The translations under genes were made by a program, and so were the position numbers. A stretch of 64,000 nucleotides of DNA, from positions 124,001 through 188,000 of the forward strand of contig NW_020167525.1 of the NCBI RefSeq assembly GCF_001641265.1, in the 5' to 3' direction. The DNA is from Pseudogymnoascus destructans. Its lineage: Eukaryota; Ascomycota; Leotiomycetes; Thelebolales; Thelebolaceae. The notes under the pieces are model-generated. The model did not search any database. It was given only the letters and a program-made list of their open reading frames with translations, and was not told the origin of the DNA. Below are positions 52,208-63,458 of this stretch, piece after piece. Within the stretch, counting starts at the first letter, position 1; each line of letters opens with the position of its first letter.

Positions 52208-52597
52208 TGTAACGCTGGCTTCTAAACGATAGAAGACACAGAGGTTTCTTGCATAAGGTTGACTTGACATAGGAGGCAGGGGATTAGACACAAAGGCTTT
52301 CCAAGTAACACGTTACAGTATTGTAAAGAATACTATATTGAGTTGAGCACGAAGCTCCTATCTAAGGAAATACTATCTACTTATATAGTGGCGTCGTGCC
52401 TCATGGGTAATCTGGATAGTTGGCGGATAGCTAGATATTCAGGATAGTTCGTGGTAGCTCAACTATCCAATATCCACTAGTTTCTGCAACTATCCATTAG
52501 CCCCGTCACATGGCAGCCTACCCCGCTTGCCCCCTGTGACTCACATGTCACGTGGTCCTGTAACCATGCATCACGTTACCGTAGCCGTAACAGCATC
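52203..52597 (+). mobile_element. Solo Copia-2 LTR, near-perfect TSD GTATC/GCATC
   Basis: The LTR 52208-52592 starts TGTAACGCTGGCTTC and ends GTAGCCGTAACA. Flanks are GTATC and GCATC, one transition apart, compatible with an old duplication. It is inserted in the Gypsy-D LTR. Confidence 0.8.
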
Positions 52598-53551
52598 ATG
52601 ACCTCCGTGACCATTGTAACACTACTAAGCCAAAGACTACAGTATTCCAGCTTGCCTAGAATACACATAACACGCTTTATATACCACATGTACTATAACA
52701 GCAGCACCCCGTTACATCGTGGTACGTGGGGGGCGTTGCTAGGGATATCAGACGAGAATGTTCTAAGGTGCCTTGGAAATGTCCACGGCTTGAAGCGTCT
52801 CAAGGAGCTACTAGGGTTACTAAGGCTCCCCCATCTTAGGGCCCCACCGTCGTTGCGACTTCCTGATGGTAGCCTGTAATCTCTTCATCTAGGTATGGAA
52901 ATCGTGGTTCAGGCTGTAAGATCCCTAAAGGCTCTCTAGGATGTGAAGTGCTTGTTAGTTGCCGACCCTATCAAGGGGGCCAACTGTTCTTGGGGTTCGG
53001 TCATTACAATTCAATGCAAATTGAGGTATTGCTTCGGGACGAACTGTTAAACCATAGCGGAGCGGCTGCTGTTACTTTAGGGTGACGTTGAGACAGCTTC
53101 CGAGACCGACGAGTTTCAGGTGGTCTGAAGAGACGCATGGACCAAAGAAGGGTGGGTGGCTGATGGGGCATCGTGGGGACGTTCGGCCCTGACAACCGAC
53201 AAATCAGACAGACGTATGATGCCTGTGACTATCAAACAACAAAAATCAAAATATTCCATTCATCATTTTGAAGCTTCTCCTGCGCATGAAGAACACAGCC
53301 GCCTTGATTTTTCAAAGGAGAGATACCTCACTTCATCCCATCAAAATTTGTCGCGGACAAGTAGGGGGTTGGATTATTCCGGATCGACATTCTATTCTGG
53401 TCATCACAATGCCATCCAAATATCTCTCTGTATCATCCAATATGGCTTATTTTGCGCTCATAAAACACTTTCTGTCCGACGTGAATGGCTGATGCTAGGG
53501 TATTCCATGTCCGATGCATTTTATTCCAACCCTTGAAACGGGTACATTATA
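52598..53551. other. Unassigned region between LTR and DPH2
   Basis: A 93-codon ORF at 52598-52879 contains RGTWGALLGISDENVLRCLG and LPDGSL but matches nothing I know. The rest to the DPH2 stop is non-coding, AT-rich from about 53200. It should include the DPH2 3' UTR. Confidence 0.35.
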
Positions 53552-55231
53552 TCAGTGTCTATCGCCCTCACCACCCAAGGTATATCCTCTTGCGACACCC
53601 CCTCTACCCTGTTCCACTTGTGCACCCAGCTGCCCGTCATCATTATCATACGCAACCTCAAAATCGCTACCAAGCCCCTTCCACGTTCGCTGGGAACGTA
53701 GATATTCCGCGCCAGGGCTTGCTGTACCGTTGATCATAGCCAAGTCCTCGTTTGCACGCTTCATCAGGGCGCTTGATGTTCGTGCCACGGTTTCACCTGT
53801 CATATCATTGGATGCTGACTGTGTTGTTTTCGGCGGATGCATTGGCCTGCTGTGGCTTATATAACGGCCAGTACGCAGGTCAAATTCTGGTGGAGCTGAG
53901 TCTTCTTCTTCGTCTGAGCCTTCATTGTCTCCATCAATAGGTTCTTCTGCATCCCTTTTAACTGTCCGGGGTACAAGCGGCTTGTTAATAATGTCGCTGA
54001 AATCCCCATTCCATTCACCTGTCCATACCCGCTCCTCATCGCTCATCAATGCTAGACCCAGCTCGAAAGGGGTGATTATGGGTCGGAAGAACTCTGTGCT
54101 ATCAAGTAGACTGCTTTCCCAGCACCCAATGACAACCCATCCCCCGATTTCTGAGAAGTTGGCAACCTTAGCAGCGTTGACTTTGCCTACTACAAACGTG
54201 TAACTCTTCTTTCCCGCCGCAGCAATCTGTGCCTTTATCGCGTCGACAGTCGGCATGTAATTTTTAACGGATAGAGTGTTTATGAGAATCCCAAAAATGG
54301 AACAGGTATTTAAAGATGTGAGCGTGGCATACCGCCGCATCAAGAGGCGAGATGTTTGGGCTTCTAGAGCCTGTGGATTTGCAGTATTGGTCGGGTATAT
54401 GTACATGGACTTGAGTCGCGACGAGAGCGTAAGAAGCAGACTCGGCGGAGGCTCAGATATATGGAATAAACTGTAATCTTGCAACTTATTTTCCCCAGAT
54501 CCGACGGTTGGAGGTACTGTTCGGTTTGGGAGAGGCGACGCTGGGTCATGAATAATAGATGGTGCGAAGACGTTGGTGTAGCCCAGCGCCGTTACTTGTT
54601 CGAGTATCGTGGGTATAAGGTCTGAGTATGTAATATCGGCCATGAGTATGACCTTGTTATCTTTTTCCGTATATGTTTGCTGGAATGCTTCTGTCACGGG
54701 GTCGATCGGAAGCTTATGAGTCGTAAAGACATAGACGACAGGAAGCCTCGCCGTGGGCGACAGGCAAGAACGACCATAGTGAACCACTACGTCGGCATCA
54801 ACATGCTCTGCTGCGATCTCATCCACGCAACATGCTCCATATGATGTATCTGCCAGTATAAAAAGTCGATCTTCGGATGGTTGCTTTGGTATATTCTGTT
54901 TCGCAATATCCAGCTCTTGCACAGCCTTGGCCACGTCCTCCACATCAGAGTCTGTTTCCGCGATCTTTGGGGGCAAATCTTTCAGCGCCTGCTGTAAAAA
55001 TTGGAAGACCCTCGGCGCATCATTCAGCATGCTGTCTGGAAACTGTAGAGCGACTCGCCTCCATCTTCCAGCACGGATTTCCCTTGCCGTCCGTTCAATC
55101 TCGTAAACGTGCCGCACACCATCGTCGCTCAACCTTTCGCCGAACGAGCTCTTCGAAACGGGCGTGGGGTCTACAAATAGATGTGCGTCTGGCGTCGACA
55201 GAACCGGCGGCGCAACAAGGTTTCCTTCCAT
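53552..55231 (-). CDS. DPH2: DPH2, diphthamide biosynthesis subunit
   Basis: A single exon of 559 residues. Dph1-Dph2 is the radical-SAM-like [4Fe-4S] complex that transfers the 3-amino-3-carboxypropyl group to a His of eEF2 in the first step of diphthamide formation (family knowledge). Family motifs are RVALQFPDSMLNDAPRVFQF, FILADTSYGACCVDEIAAEH (Cys 134/135), VVHYGRSCLSPTARLPVVYV and, in the third repeat, GGWVVIGCWESSLLDSTEFF. The acidic C-terminal insertion (GDNEGSDEEEDSAPPEF) and the end LRSQRTWKGLGSDFEVAYDN fit Dph2 rather than Dph1. The reading frame is intact despite transposon DNA within about 600 bp on both sides. Confidence 0.95.
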   Translation of the reverse strand: MEGNLVAPPVLSTPDAHLFVDPTPVSKSSFGERLSDDGVRHVYEIERTAREIRAGRWRRVALQFPDSMLNDAPRVFQFLQQALKDLPPKIAETDSDVEDVAKAVQELDIAKQNIPKQPSEDRLFILADTSYGACCVDEIAAEHVDADVVVHYGRSCLSPTARLPVVYVFTTHKLPIDPVTEAFQQTYTEKDNKVILMADITYSDLIPTILEQVTALGYTNVFAPSIIHDPASPLPNRTVPPTVGSGENKLQDYSLFHISEPPPSLLLTLSSRLKSMYIYPTNTANPQALEAQTSRLLMRRYATLTSLNTCSIFGILINTLSVKNYMPTVDAIKAQIAAAGKKSYTFVVGKVNAAKVANFSEIGGWVVIGCWESSLLDSTEFFRPIITPFELGLALMSDEERVWTGEWNGDFSDIINKPLVPRTVKRDAEEPIDGDNEGSDEEEDSAPPEFDLRTGRYISHSRPMHPPKTTQSASNDMTGETVARTSSALMKRANEDLAMINGTASPGAEYLRSQRTWKGLGSDFEVAYDNDDGQLGAQVEQGRGGVARGYTLGGEGDRH

Positions 55232-55828
55232 CGGGCTCGTTATGCATCTCCTGTCTCAGCCTCGTCTCGGATGTGGCGGGGGACAATAATTTGTGGTGGG
55301 ATGAGCGGCAACTCGCGGCAGAATGATAGTGCTAGATTAATTTAGCCTAGCGTCGGACTAATTTCTTTTATACGCGTATAGTCATCCGATGCGCGTATAG
55401 CCGCCGTATAGACTTCCTAATACGCGCAAGATACGCACAAATACGTGTAATGCCATGGGATATACGAGTAAAGTTCTTAGCTGTATGCACTGCGCCGTTA
55501 CAATAATTCTGGTCTACTCCATTAATGCCATATTGTACGCGCAAGCCCATTTATAGAGCGCTTGCCCGTTTCTGGTACGCCAATGCAATACGCGGAGATT
55601 TCCTCATACCTCGAGCTTTTGATGCACCAATGGTCTGTTTTCATAGATAATAATAGCCATGTGTAGAAAAGATAAGTAGTCCCCTCTTCTAGTTGAAAGT
55701 CACACACTCGACTACTCAACTTCATTTATTCCTTGCCTCTCTTTCTTGAGCTCTCGCCCCTTTCCACTACATAGGAGCATTCCTTCACCGTTCAATTCGA
55801 CATTCGGCTTCCTTGCATCAGGTATAAC
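55232..55828. other. DPH2 upstream region joined to a truncated Gypsy-C
   Basis: No gene. From 55368 to 55600 it is rich in ATACGCG/CGCGTAT words, reminiscent of hAT subterminal repeats, but no terminus is found. A pyrimidine-rich stretch lies at 55700-55800. No Gypsy-C 3' LTR or purine tract is present next to the pol stop at 55829. Confidence 0.4.
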
Positions 55829-57475
55829 CTAGATTGTCAGGATGACTGAACTCAAGTCTCTCTGAGGGTATTTTCTGTGATATGCTTGGGTAACTTCTGG
55901 AGAATTTTCAAAGCTCTCTGCAGTATACCATGTCTCATCCGGTGGATAGTTCTTCCAAGCTGCCTTGTAGAAAAGCTTCTTTCGAATAACTTTTGAGTCG
56001 AGGATTTCGTCCACTTCCCACTCCTCTTCGCCATTGACAATGACTGGAGGCTCTGGCTCCTGTTGCTGCCCTTCGATTGCATCATTCGAGTCAAGTCTTA
56101 ATAGATTGGCATGAAATACTGGATGAATCTTCATGCTGTTTGGAAGTTTGAGCCGATATGCAACTTGCCCAATTCGCTCTAGAATTTCAAAAGGTCCCAC
56201 TTGCTTGTGGTCTAGCTTCTTTGATGGCCTCTGTGTCTTTATATTTCGAGTTGAAAGCCATACTCTGTCTCCCACTTGATAGCGTGGTGCAGGTTTCCTT
56301 TTCTTGTTCGCGAAATGTTCCATTTTTGCTTGCGAGAGCGTGATTTCATCCTGCAGAAACTCCCAAACCTTTGCCATGGTCTGAGCTATGTTCTTGTGCT
56401 CTTGTTTGGCTTCATGATATGCTTGCTGCTCTGTATCGAAGCTCATTCTTGGTTCATAGCCCTTGTTCGCAAAAAACGCACTTGTCTTGGTTGCATCTGA
56501 TGGCAAACTGTTGGCAGCAAACTCCGCCATGCACAAGTATGAAACCCAATTGTCTTGAAGATAGTTCACATGAGCTCGCAAGTAGCGTTCGAGCTCTGCA
56601 TTGAATCGCTCAGTCTGTCCATCTGTTTCTGGGTGGAAGGCAGTTGAAAGTTTGGCCGAAATTTTCCAAATTTTGCAGAGCAAACTCCAGACTTCTGCAA
56701 TGAACTGAGGACCTCTGTCTGATATTATCGAGTTTGGTAGACCATGGTGCTTCCATACATGTCGAAGTAAGAGCTGTGCTGTAGCTTCTGCAGTAGTCCC
56801 TTCTTGCCCAGCGAAACACGGAATGAAATGTCTTTCTTTCGTCAACCTGCATGCAACAACCAAGATAGCATTGTTCCCTTCACAGAGTGGTAATCCTGTC
56901 ACGAAATCCATTGATATATCCATCCATGGTCGACTGTCAATAGGGATTGGTTGTAGAAGTCCATTGTAGGAATCTCGAGATGGTTTCGATCTTCGACAGC
57001 TATGGCAGTTTTTGATATATCGAATTATTGTTTTGTCCATGTTTGGCCAGTAATAGTGCTGTTTCATGACTCGCAGCATCTTTCCAGCTCCTGGATGTCC
57101 CATAGAAGGTTGTTCATGAACTTCTCTCAACAAGTCCACCTGAATGGTTTCTGGCACCCAAACTCGATTTTGATATTCTAGCATGCCGTTTTTGAGTTCG
57201 CAATAAGCCAATGCAACCTCTTTGCTTGTTCGATCACCATTCTCAAGCTTCTGTAGTGTAGCCTTGCAGAATTTGTCTTCCAGTTGAGACTTTTGGATTT
57301 TCTCAAGAATTGTCATTTCTCTGATATGAGTTTCCACTGGAGCTAGCTGAGCTGTTTGGCCTTGTTCTTTGAGTTTCTGAATGTCTGGATGTAGCCTCGA
57401 AGGTGGTAGCAACACCTGAAGCTGTTGCTTTTGTCGATCATCCTCATCATTGCCTTCTGGTCTGTCACCAGGCCT
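55829..57475 (-). pseudogene. Gypsy-C integrase and chromodomain
   Basis: In frame with the upstream RT/RNase H except for a TGA at 57473-57475 (LT-stop-RPGDRPEG). Integrase zinc finger HEQPSMGHPGAGKMLRVMKQ and CHSCRRSKP. Catalytic core DISMDFVTGLPL, ISDRGPQFIAEVW, HPETDGQTERFNAELERYLR. Chromodomain EWEVDEILDSKVIRKKLFYK, then AAWKNYPPDETWYTAESFEN. The separated piece is an open frame of 528 codons. Confidence 0.85.
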
Positions 57476-59431
57476 TCAAGTCAAAGCATCTGCTTTTCCA
57501 TTTTGCTTCCCAGGCCTATAGATGATCTGGAAGTTGTATCGAGAGAGGAATTCAGCCCATCGAGCTTGTCTTCTTGTCAGCTTCTTGGTGGACATGAAGT
57601 ATTCCAAGCTTTTGTGATCAGACAAGACTTGGACTGGAAAATCTGTCCCTTCAAGTTCTGGTCTCCATGCTTCAAAACATCTGATGATTGCAAGCAATTC
57701 CTTGTCATATATCTCGTAATTGCATTCTGCAGGTGCTAGCTTTTTCGAGAAGTATGCCACTGGATGTAGAACCCCTTGATCATCTTTTTGTGACAAGACT
57801 CCTGATGAGATGAAGTCTGAGGAATCTGCTTCGACATAGGCTGTCTTGTGTCTATCGAAATGCCTCAAGACAGGAGCTTCTGTGACTGTTTGTTTCAACA
57901 GCTCGAATGCAGTTTGGCATGCATGAGTCCATTCGAATATCTGATCCTTTCTGGTAAGGTTCACCAATGGCCTCATGATGCTGGAGTAATTTCGGATGAA
58001 CCTTCGATAGAAATTGCAGAATCCAATAAAAGCTTGCATATCCCTGAGCGATTTTGGAGTTTGCCATTCCAATATAGTAGAAACCTTTGCAGGGTCCATG
58101 CGAATGCCATTGACTCCCACGATGAGTCCTAGGAATTTGGTTTCTTGGACGAAAAACTCACATTTTGAGATATCTGCTTGCAGTCCAGCTTCTCGAAGCT
58201 TCTGTAGGACTTTCCTTATGTGCTCTGTATGCTCCGCTCGAGTAGCACTGTAGATAAGAATGTCATCCATGTATGCGGTGACGAATTGGTTGAGGTAATC
58301 CATGAGGGTTTCATTCATGTACCTCTGGAATGTTGCTGGACCATTTGTGAGTCCGAAGGGCATGACCTTGTATTTGTAGGATCCAAATCGAGTTCTGAAT
58401 GTAGTGAGGTCTTCATCTTCTTCTGTCTGCATTCGAATTCGATTGAAGGCATGTCGAATGTCCAGTTTGGTGAGATATTTTGCTCCTATGACTTGGGCCA
58501 GCGTTTCATCAATGAGTGGTATGGGATATCGATCCTTTTTCGTTATGGCATTTAGCTTCCTGTAGTCAACACAGAATCGAAGACCACCACCTGGCTTTCT
58601 CACAAACATAATGGGTGAAGAGTATGGGGCTTTGCTTGCTTCAATGAACCCTTTTGGCAAGTGCTCGAAGACATATTCTTCGACCAAATCAAGTTCTTCC
58701 TTTGACATATTCCAGAGTGGTGCATATCCCAGCTTTGCATCACCTTCGAGTTCAATATGATGGTCTGAAGGTCGATGGGGAGGTAGCTTGTCTGCTGCCA
58801 TTTTTGAAAAAACATCCAAAAATTCATGAAATTCCTTCGGAAGGATCAGTCGAGAGTCAATTTCTTCAGTTTTGGTCTTGTTCTTGTGCTCGATTATGTC
58901 CTTCATTGATATAGCAAAGACTTGAGCTCCTCTTTGCTTCATGAGCATTTGAAATGGTGCTGCGCCAATCATTGCTATGGTGCAAGGTTTTGGTTTTTCC
59001 ACTTTCAGAGCAGGTTCCGGAGGAGGCATTTCTTTGGCTTTCTTCTTTGGCCTTTGTCTTTCGCTTTTAGATATAGGCTCTGTTTCGAGGGCTCGATCTG
59101 GTATAGAATGGTTGCAATAATCTCCAGTGAAGAGGACTTGATCATTGATCATATCGAGAACAACTCCATGTTGCTTCATCCAAGCTTTCCCGAGAATGAT
59201 GGAATGTTTTCCCAGCGAAGTGATGAATAATGGACATAGGCTTTCCACATGCTCTCCCACTTGTAGTCGAGGATATATAGCATGTGTGATAGCAGGGGCA
59301 GCCTCTCCATTGAATCCTTCAACTTGTTTTGGCTTCACAAGTTCGACTGGGGCTATCCCTTCGATTTCACATATTCTTTCTGCATCAGCAGCATTAATGA
59401 AGTTTCCACCTGTGGCACCAGTATCGATCAA
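57476..59431 (-). pseudogene. Gypsy-C protease, reverse transcriptase and RNase H
   Basis: Protease MIDTGATGGNFINAADAERI. RT: MFVRKPGGGLRFCVDYRKLN, then YMDDILIYSATRAEHTEHIR with the palm YMDD. RNase H: YVEADSSDFISSGVLSQKDD, then LSDHKSLEYFMSTKKLTRRQ. Uninterrupted for 651 codons; ends at the TGA described for the integrase part. Confidence 0.88.
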
Positions 59432-59562
59432 TGCATGGACAATAGCTTTGTATTTTCCTATTCTACAAGTAGCTAAGAAAGGGGTGTCCGGATCAAAACT
59501 GGATCTTGAGGAAGAAGCTGCAATTCTGGCTGCACTGCCTCTAGTGATGACTTGTCTAGAGG

Positions 59563-60874
59563 CTATTCGTTTTCCGAATCGATGATAGACTCAGCTGTAG
59601 ATACCTCATTCACTTGAGCTTTGAGCTTCTGGGGACAGTCTCGAGCTCGATGTCCATTTTGTCGGCATATGAAGCATTTCCCAAGTTTCATGAGCATTTC
59701 TTTTGCTGGATCTTGATGCGGTGGTCGATACAGCTTCTGCGTCTTGTTTTGCATGTTCGAATCCATTGTAGGTTGAGGGATTGAAGTTCGAAGTGCCTGG
59801 CCCTGATTTTGAGTTTGGCCCATGTTGTTCGAAAATGACTTTGGCTTCCTTTTGTCTTCTTGTTCCTTGATCCGCTGAATGTTCTGGTCGATGAGCATGC
59901 ATTTCTTTGCAAACTCGTGAAGTGTAGTAGCTCCAACTTCAGCCACTAAGGCTTTCTGCATCTGTTGGTTGACTTTGAAGCGCAAGTCATCCAGCAAAGT
60001 TTCTTCAGAGTAATCAAGCTCTGTCGTGAGCCTTTGGAACTCAGCCCAGAACACTGCAAAGGTGTTGTTTCTCTGATACAGCTTTCGATACTCAGTTTGA
60101 GCTGTGTGCCTTCGATCGGGATCACTGAAGACTTTTTCCAAAAGTTCGAGAATTTCTTCTGCTGTCTGCAATTTGTTTGTAGAGTTTGGTCGAAGCCTTG
60201 GATTGACATGTCGAACTGCCAGTCCTCCCAGTCGACTCTGAATGTAGCTCATTTGTAAAGTCTGTGTTGGAAAATGATCAATGTTGGCTTCGAGCTTGAG
60301 GCGAATTTTCACAACCCAGTCTCAAATGCCTCTATCCCATCTGTGAGGATTGGAGGGTCTGGAATCCGAGCTGACAGTCGACTGTGAGAGTGGTGTCCTG
60401 GTTCATTCTTCAGAGCTTGTTGGGTTTGCTTTTCAAGATATTTCTGAATTGTTTGTTGCTCTTGATTTGTTGCTCGTTGCTCTGGATCAGTTCCTGTAAC
60501 TGGAGAATGGCATCATCCTTTTCAGCCAGTATCGAATTTGAGTCCTCTGCTAGGGCCAAATAGTCCCGAAGAATGTTCTTGTGCAAAGTCCATGCCATTT
60601 TCTGGTTGGCGACAGATAGTTTCTGGAATTCGTCAAAGGTTTCAACATTCCATTCAGCCTTTTCATGTCGATTTGCAAGTATAGATTCATGTCTCTCTTG
60701 AGCTGTTTTGCCCAGAGTATGAAGGAAGGTTTCGGATTTGAAATTAGGATCATGAAGTTCATTGGTTTGGTTTGCAGAGCTTGGAATTGATGCTCCTTCT
60801 GCCAGGGATTCCTGGTCTTGTTCTGGATTATTTCGAGCTGCCATTGCAGCTTTTTCTTCAGCAGTATAAGCCAT
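59563..60874 (-). pseudogene. Gypsy-C gag
   Basis: From MAYTAEEKAAMAARNNPEQD (60874) to about 60410, then a shifted frame from 60312 with the capsid (QMSYIQSRLGGLAVRHVNPR; LDYSEETLLDDLRFKVNQQM). The CCHC knuckle is CFICRQNGHRARDC near the end, and the frame ends at 59563. Two frames must be joined for a functional product. Confidence 0.8.
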
Positions 60875-61258
60875 AGCGAGTTGCTATTTCAATTTCGGTT
60901 TATATCGTCAAGTCAGACACATATTGCCAAAGGCCCTATTGTGCAGTTGTTGGCCGTAGGAGCCACTCGAGAGGAGCGCACTTCCCTCACAGTTATATCC
61001 TTGTCGAGGGAGTGTTGTAAAAGGTCTGACTTGCGAAGGTGGTGTGTGTGTGTCGAGCTGACTGTCGAAAGCCAACTTTGAGGGGTTGCCTCGAGATCGT
61101 CCTGGAATCGACTTCCGGATAAGGTTTCTGGTTCTGGGGTTTTCAAAGAGTGGATTTCGATTTCGATTTCAGAAGAGGGTTCAGCTCAAAGAGCAGGAAA
61201 AGAGGTATAAGAGAGATTGAGTTTTATGTCACGGTTCACCAAGGCATAGGGCGCCAGT

Positions 61259-61479
61259 TGGGTATTATGAATTAAACTCAATCTAGAGAAGAAAGGAAAG
61301 AGAAGAGGAGCACTCGAGCAGTGGCTCGATCTATATACAGCTATTGTGGAGTGAATTCTCTTTAGCGAGACCAGTTCTGAGAATTCACTCCACAACTGAA
61401 AACTTCGCTCCAACCCCGGAAAGCTCCCCACACCCCTGAACCCCCACTCGAGCTGCAAGGCGCACTTGATATCGTAACA
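61259..61479 (-). repeat. Gypsy-C 5' LTR
   Basis: 221 bp, minus orientation, TGTTACGATATC to AATACCCA. It contains the inverted motif GTGGAGTGAATTCTC / GAGAATTCACTCCAC, a 15-bp palindromic pair separated by about 22 bp. Confidence 0.88.
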
Positions 61480-61485
61480 GTTCTA

Positions 61486-62517
61486 GAATCTTAAATGGAC
61501 TAACTTGCTTATGACCAAACGTTTTAGATGGCCTCTAGGTTTTGATATTTTGAGTCAATAGCCATACTCTGTCTCTAATTTGATATCTTAGTGAAGCTTT
61601 TTTGTTCCGGTTCGCTACAGTCTCTATCTAGGATTAAGAGAGTGTAATTTGATCTTGTAGAAATTCCTAAATATCTTTCATGTTTTGAGCTTGTCCTTGT
61701 GTTCTTATGAGGTAGTTTTGAACTTGCTGTTCTCTATATCAAAGCTCATTCTTAGCTCAAAACCCTTATTTGCAAAAAATGTACTAACTTTTGTTAAGTC
61801 TAATGGAAGAGCATTTGCTGCGAATTCAGCTAGGCAGAGATACTCAACCTAATTGTCTTGTAAGTAGTTGATATAGGCTCTTAGATATCGCTCGAGCTCT
61901 CCATTAAACCTCTCTATCTGGATATATGTTTCTAGATGACAGGCTGTAAAGCGCAGTCCCTAGGGTCTCACGGGAGTCCAGGGAACCAGGTTAGAAGGCA
62001 GGAAGTGAGATCGTATTGCAAGACAGTAGGTCTACGTATGTACAATGACTATCGGCTGGAGGCCTCCTTCTGAGGCTTCTAGCTCCTTATATCCTACGTT
62101 CCTACCTGGCCTAGTTTACCGAGCCCTAGTGGCTCCACTGCCAGGCAGCCCCTGAGTTCAGGGCGGCCTCACATGATGGGCCGCCTTACACAGGCTGTTG
62201 ATAGTTTTGCTATAATTCTCCATACTATACATAGCACTTTCCATACTACTGCAATGAACTAGGGACCTCTATCTAATATAATCGAATTTAGGAGGCCATG
62301 GTGTTTCTATACATGTCGGAGTAGTAACTACGCTGTAGGCTCTGCTGTAGTGCCTTCTTGTCCTGCAAAGCAAGTAATAAAGTCCGTTCTTTAGTTAGTC
62401 GACAGGCCACTACTAGAATGGCATTGTTTCCTTCGCATAGCATCAATCTAGTAATGAAGTTGAGGGAAATATCTTGCCATGGCTGGCTTCTAATTGGGAT
62501 TGGTTGTAGGAGTCCAT
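61486..62517 (-). pseudogene. Degenerate Gypsy-C-like integrase with nested solo LTR
   Basis: This stretch can be matched by eye to the Gypsy-C integrase (61486-61940 to about 56180-56640; 62200-62517 to about 56680-56990: RYNGLLQPIPIRSQPWQDIS, LCEGNNAILVVACRLTKERT). Many stops and AT-shifted positions show long decay. It is interrupted by a solo LTR (61945-62190) and truncated at 62517 by a Copia-2 LTR. Confidence 0.75.
61940..62195. mobile_element. Solo LTR of a separate family, TSD CAGGC
   Basis: The sequence 61945-62190 begins TGTAAAGCGCAGTCCC and ends GGGCCGCCTTACA, with CAGGC at 61940-61944 and 62191-62195. It has no other copy in the window. Its GC-rich body contrasts with the AT-rich host element. 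Confidence 0.88.
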
Positions 62518-62913
62518 TGTAACGCTGACTTCTAAACGATAGAAGACACAGAGGTTTCTTGCATAAGGTTGACTTGACAGAGGACAGGGGATTAGACACA
62601 AAAGCTTTCCAAGTAACACATTACAGTATTGTAAAGAATACTATATTGAGTTGAGCATAAAGCTCCTATCTAAGGAAATACTATCTACTTATATAGTGGC
62701 ATCGTGCCTCATGGGTAATCTGGATAGTTGGCGGATAGCTAGATATTCAGGATAGTTCGTGGATAGCTCAACTATCCAATATCCACTAGTTTCTGCAACT
62801 ATCCATTAGCCCCGTCACATGGCAGCCTACCCCGCTTGCCCCCTGTGACTCACACGTCACGTTACTAGGCCCTGGTCCTGTAACCATGATGTCACATTAC
62901 CGTAGCCATAACA
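62518..62913 (+). mobile_element. Copia-2 LTR, no matching target duplication
   Basis: 396 bp, TGTAACGCTGACTTC to GTAGCCATAACA. Left flank TCCAT (Gypsy integrase relic), right flank CTAGG (unrelated). No coding sequence follows, so it is a single LTR, perhaps after a recombination or deletion. Confidence 0.8.
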
Positions 62914-63022
62914 CTAGGTCCTCCTCCAAAAGGCCTAGTCCCTTAGGTCTTGCTGCTTAAGGAATCGCTTACTTTAGTAGGGTGATGCCCACTTAATTGC
63001 CGAGCAGGTTGTGCTGCTTACC

Positions 63023-63458
63023 ATGTCTTCTAGTAGACACATAAAAATCAAAGAATGTCATCTTCTTGCAGACCGTATTGAAAAGAACGGCAACCTAATG
63101 TCGCCATGTTCCAGCTGTCTTCACAACAATCAATTCTGTATTGTTGTTGCTGGTAGTCATCGTTGTAGTGAATGTACTCATCGCAATTCCAAATGCAACG
63201 CTTGCGCCCCTTTTCCAACTGATTGGGAGAAGCTTCGAAAAGAAGAAGAGCATCTTGAGGTAGAAGAGGAAGCAGCGGCATCTCAGGAGCGAGAGGCTCA
63301 CCTCTGCGCTCAAGAAGCATATGCCCGTCGCATGCCTCTTCACAAACAGCAGAAGGCTGTCAAAACCCACGGTGTTGAGATGCTGCATCGTGGTCTGAAA
63401 TCTTTGGACGAATTGGATGAAGCAGAGGAGAAGGAGTGTAGGGAGGCAGAGGTCAAAG
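63023..63458 (+). CDS. Cysteine-rich coiled-coil protein, truncated by an LTR
   Basis: From ATG 63023 (MSSSRHIKIKECHLLADRIE) the frame encodes a cysteine cluster CSSCLHNNQFC, IVVAGSHRCSECTHRNSKC, with pattern C-x2-C-x6-C-x8-C-x2-C-x6-C. A Glu-rich probable coiled coil follows (EEEHLEVEEEAAASQEREAH). It ends only because the Gypsy-A-type LTR supplies a TAA at 63461, so the natural C-terminus is missing. Proteins of this type occur in fungal repeat-rich regions, to my knowledge without assigned function. The spacing of the last four cysteines equals that in the antisense gene at 20.2-21.3 kb. Confidence 0.6.

Larger units (their letters stand above)
55829..61479 (-). mobile_element. Gypsy-C, chromodomain LTR retrotransposon lacking its 3' LTR
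   Basis: In the minus direction: 5' LTR 61479-61259, leader ACTGGCGCCCTATGCC, gag, protease, RT, RNase H, integrase, chromodomain, stop at 55829. Coding capacity is nearly complete: gag has one frameshift, a further shift separates gag from pol, and one TGA (57473-57475) sits between RNase H and integrase. The 3' LTR is absent at 55.8 kb; a same-family LTR with its purine tract is found in opposite orientation at 51.4 kb. Confidence 0.88.

Noticed and set aside
55232..55828. 3' LTR of Gypsy-C
   Set aside because: There is no TGTTACGATATC start, no purine tract and no similarity to the 221-bp LTR at 61259-61479.
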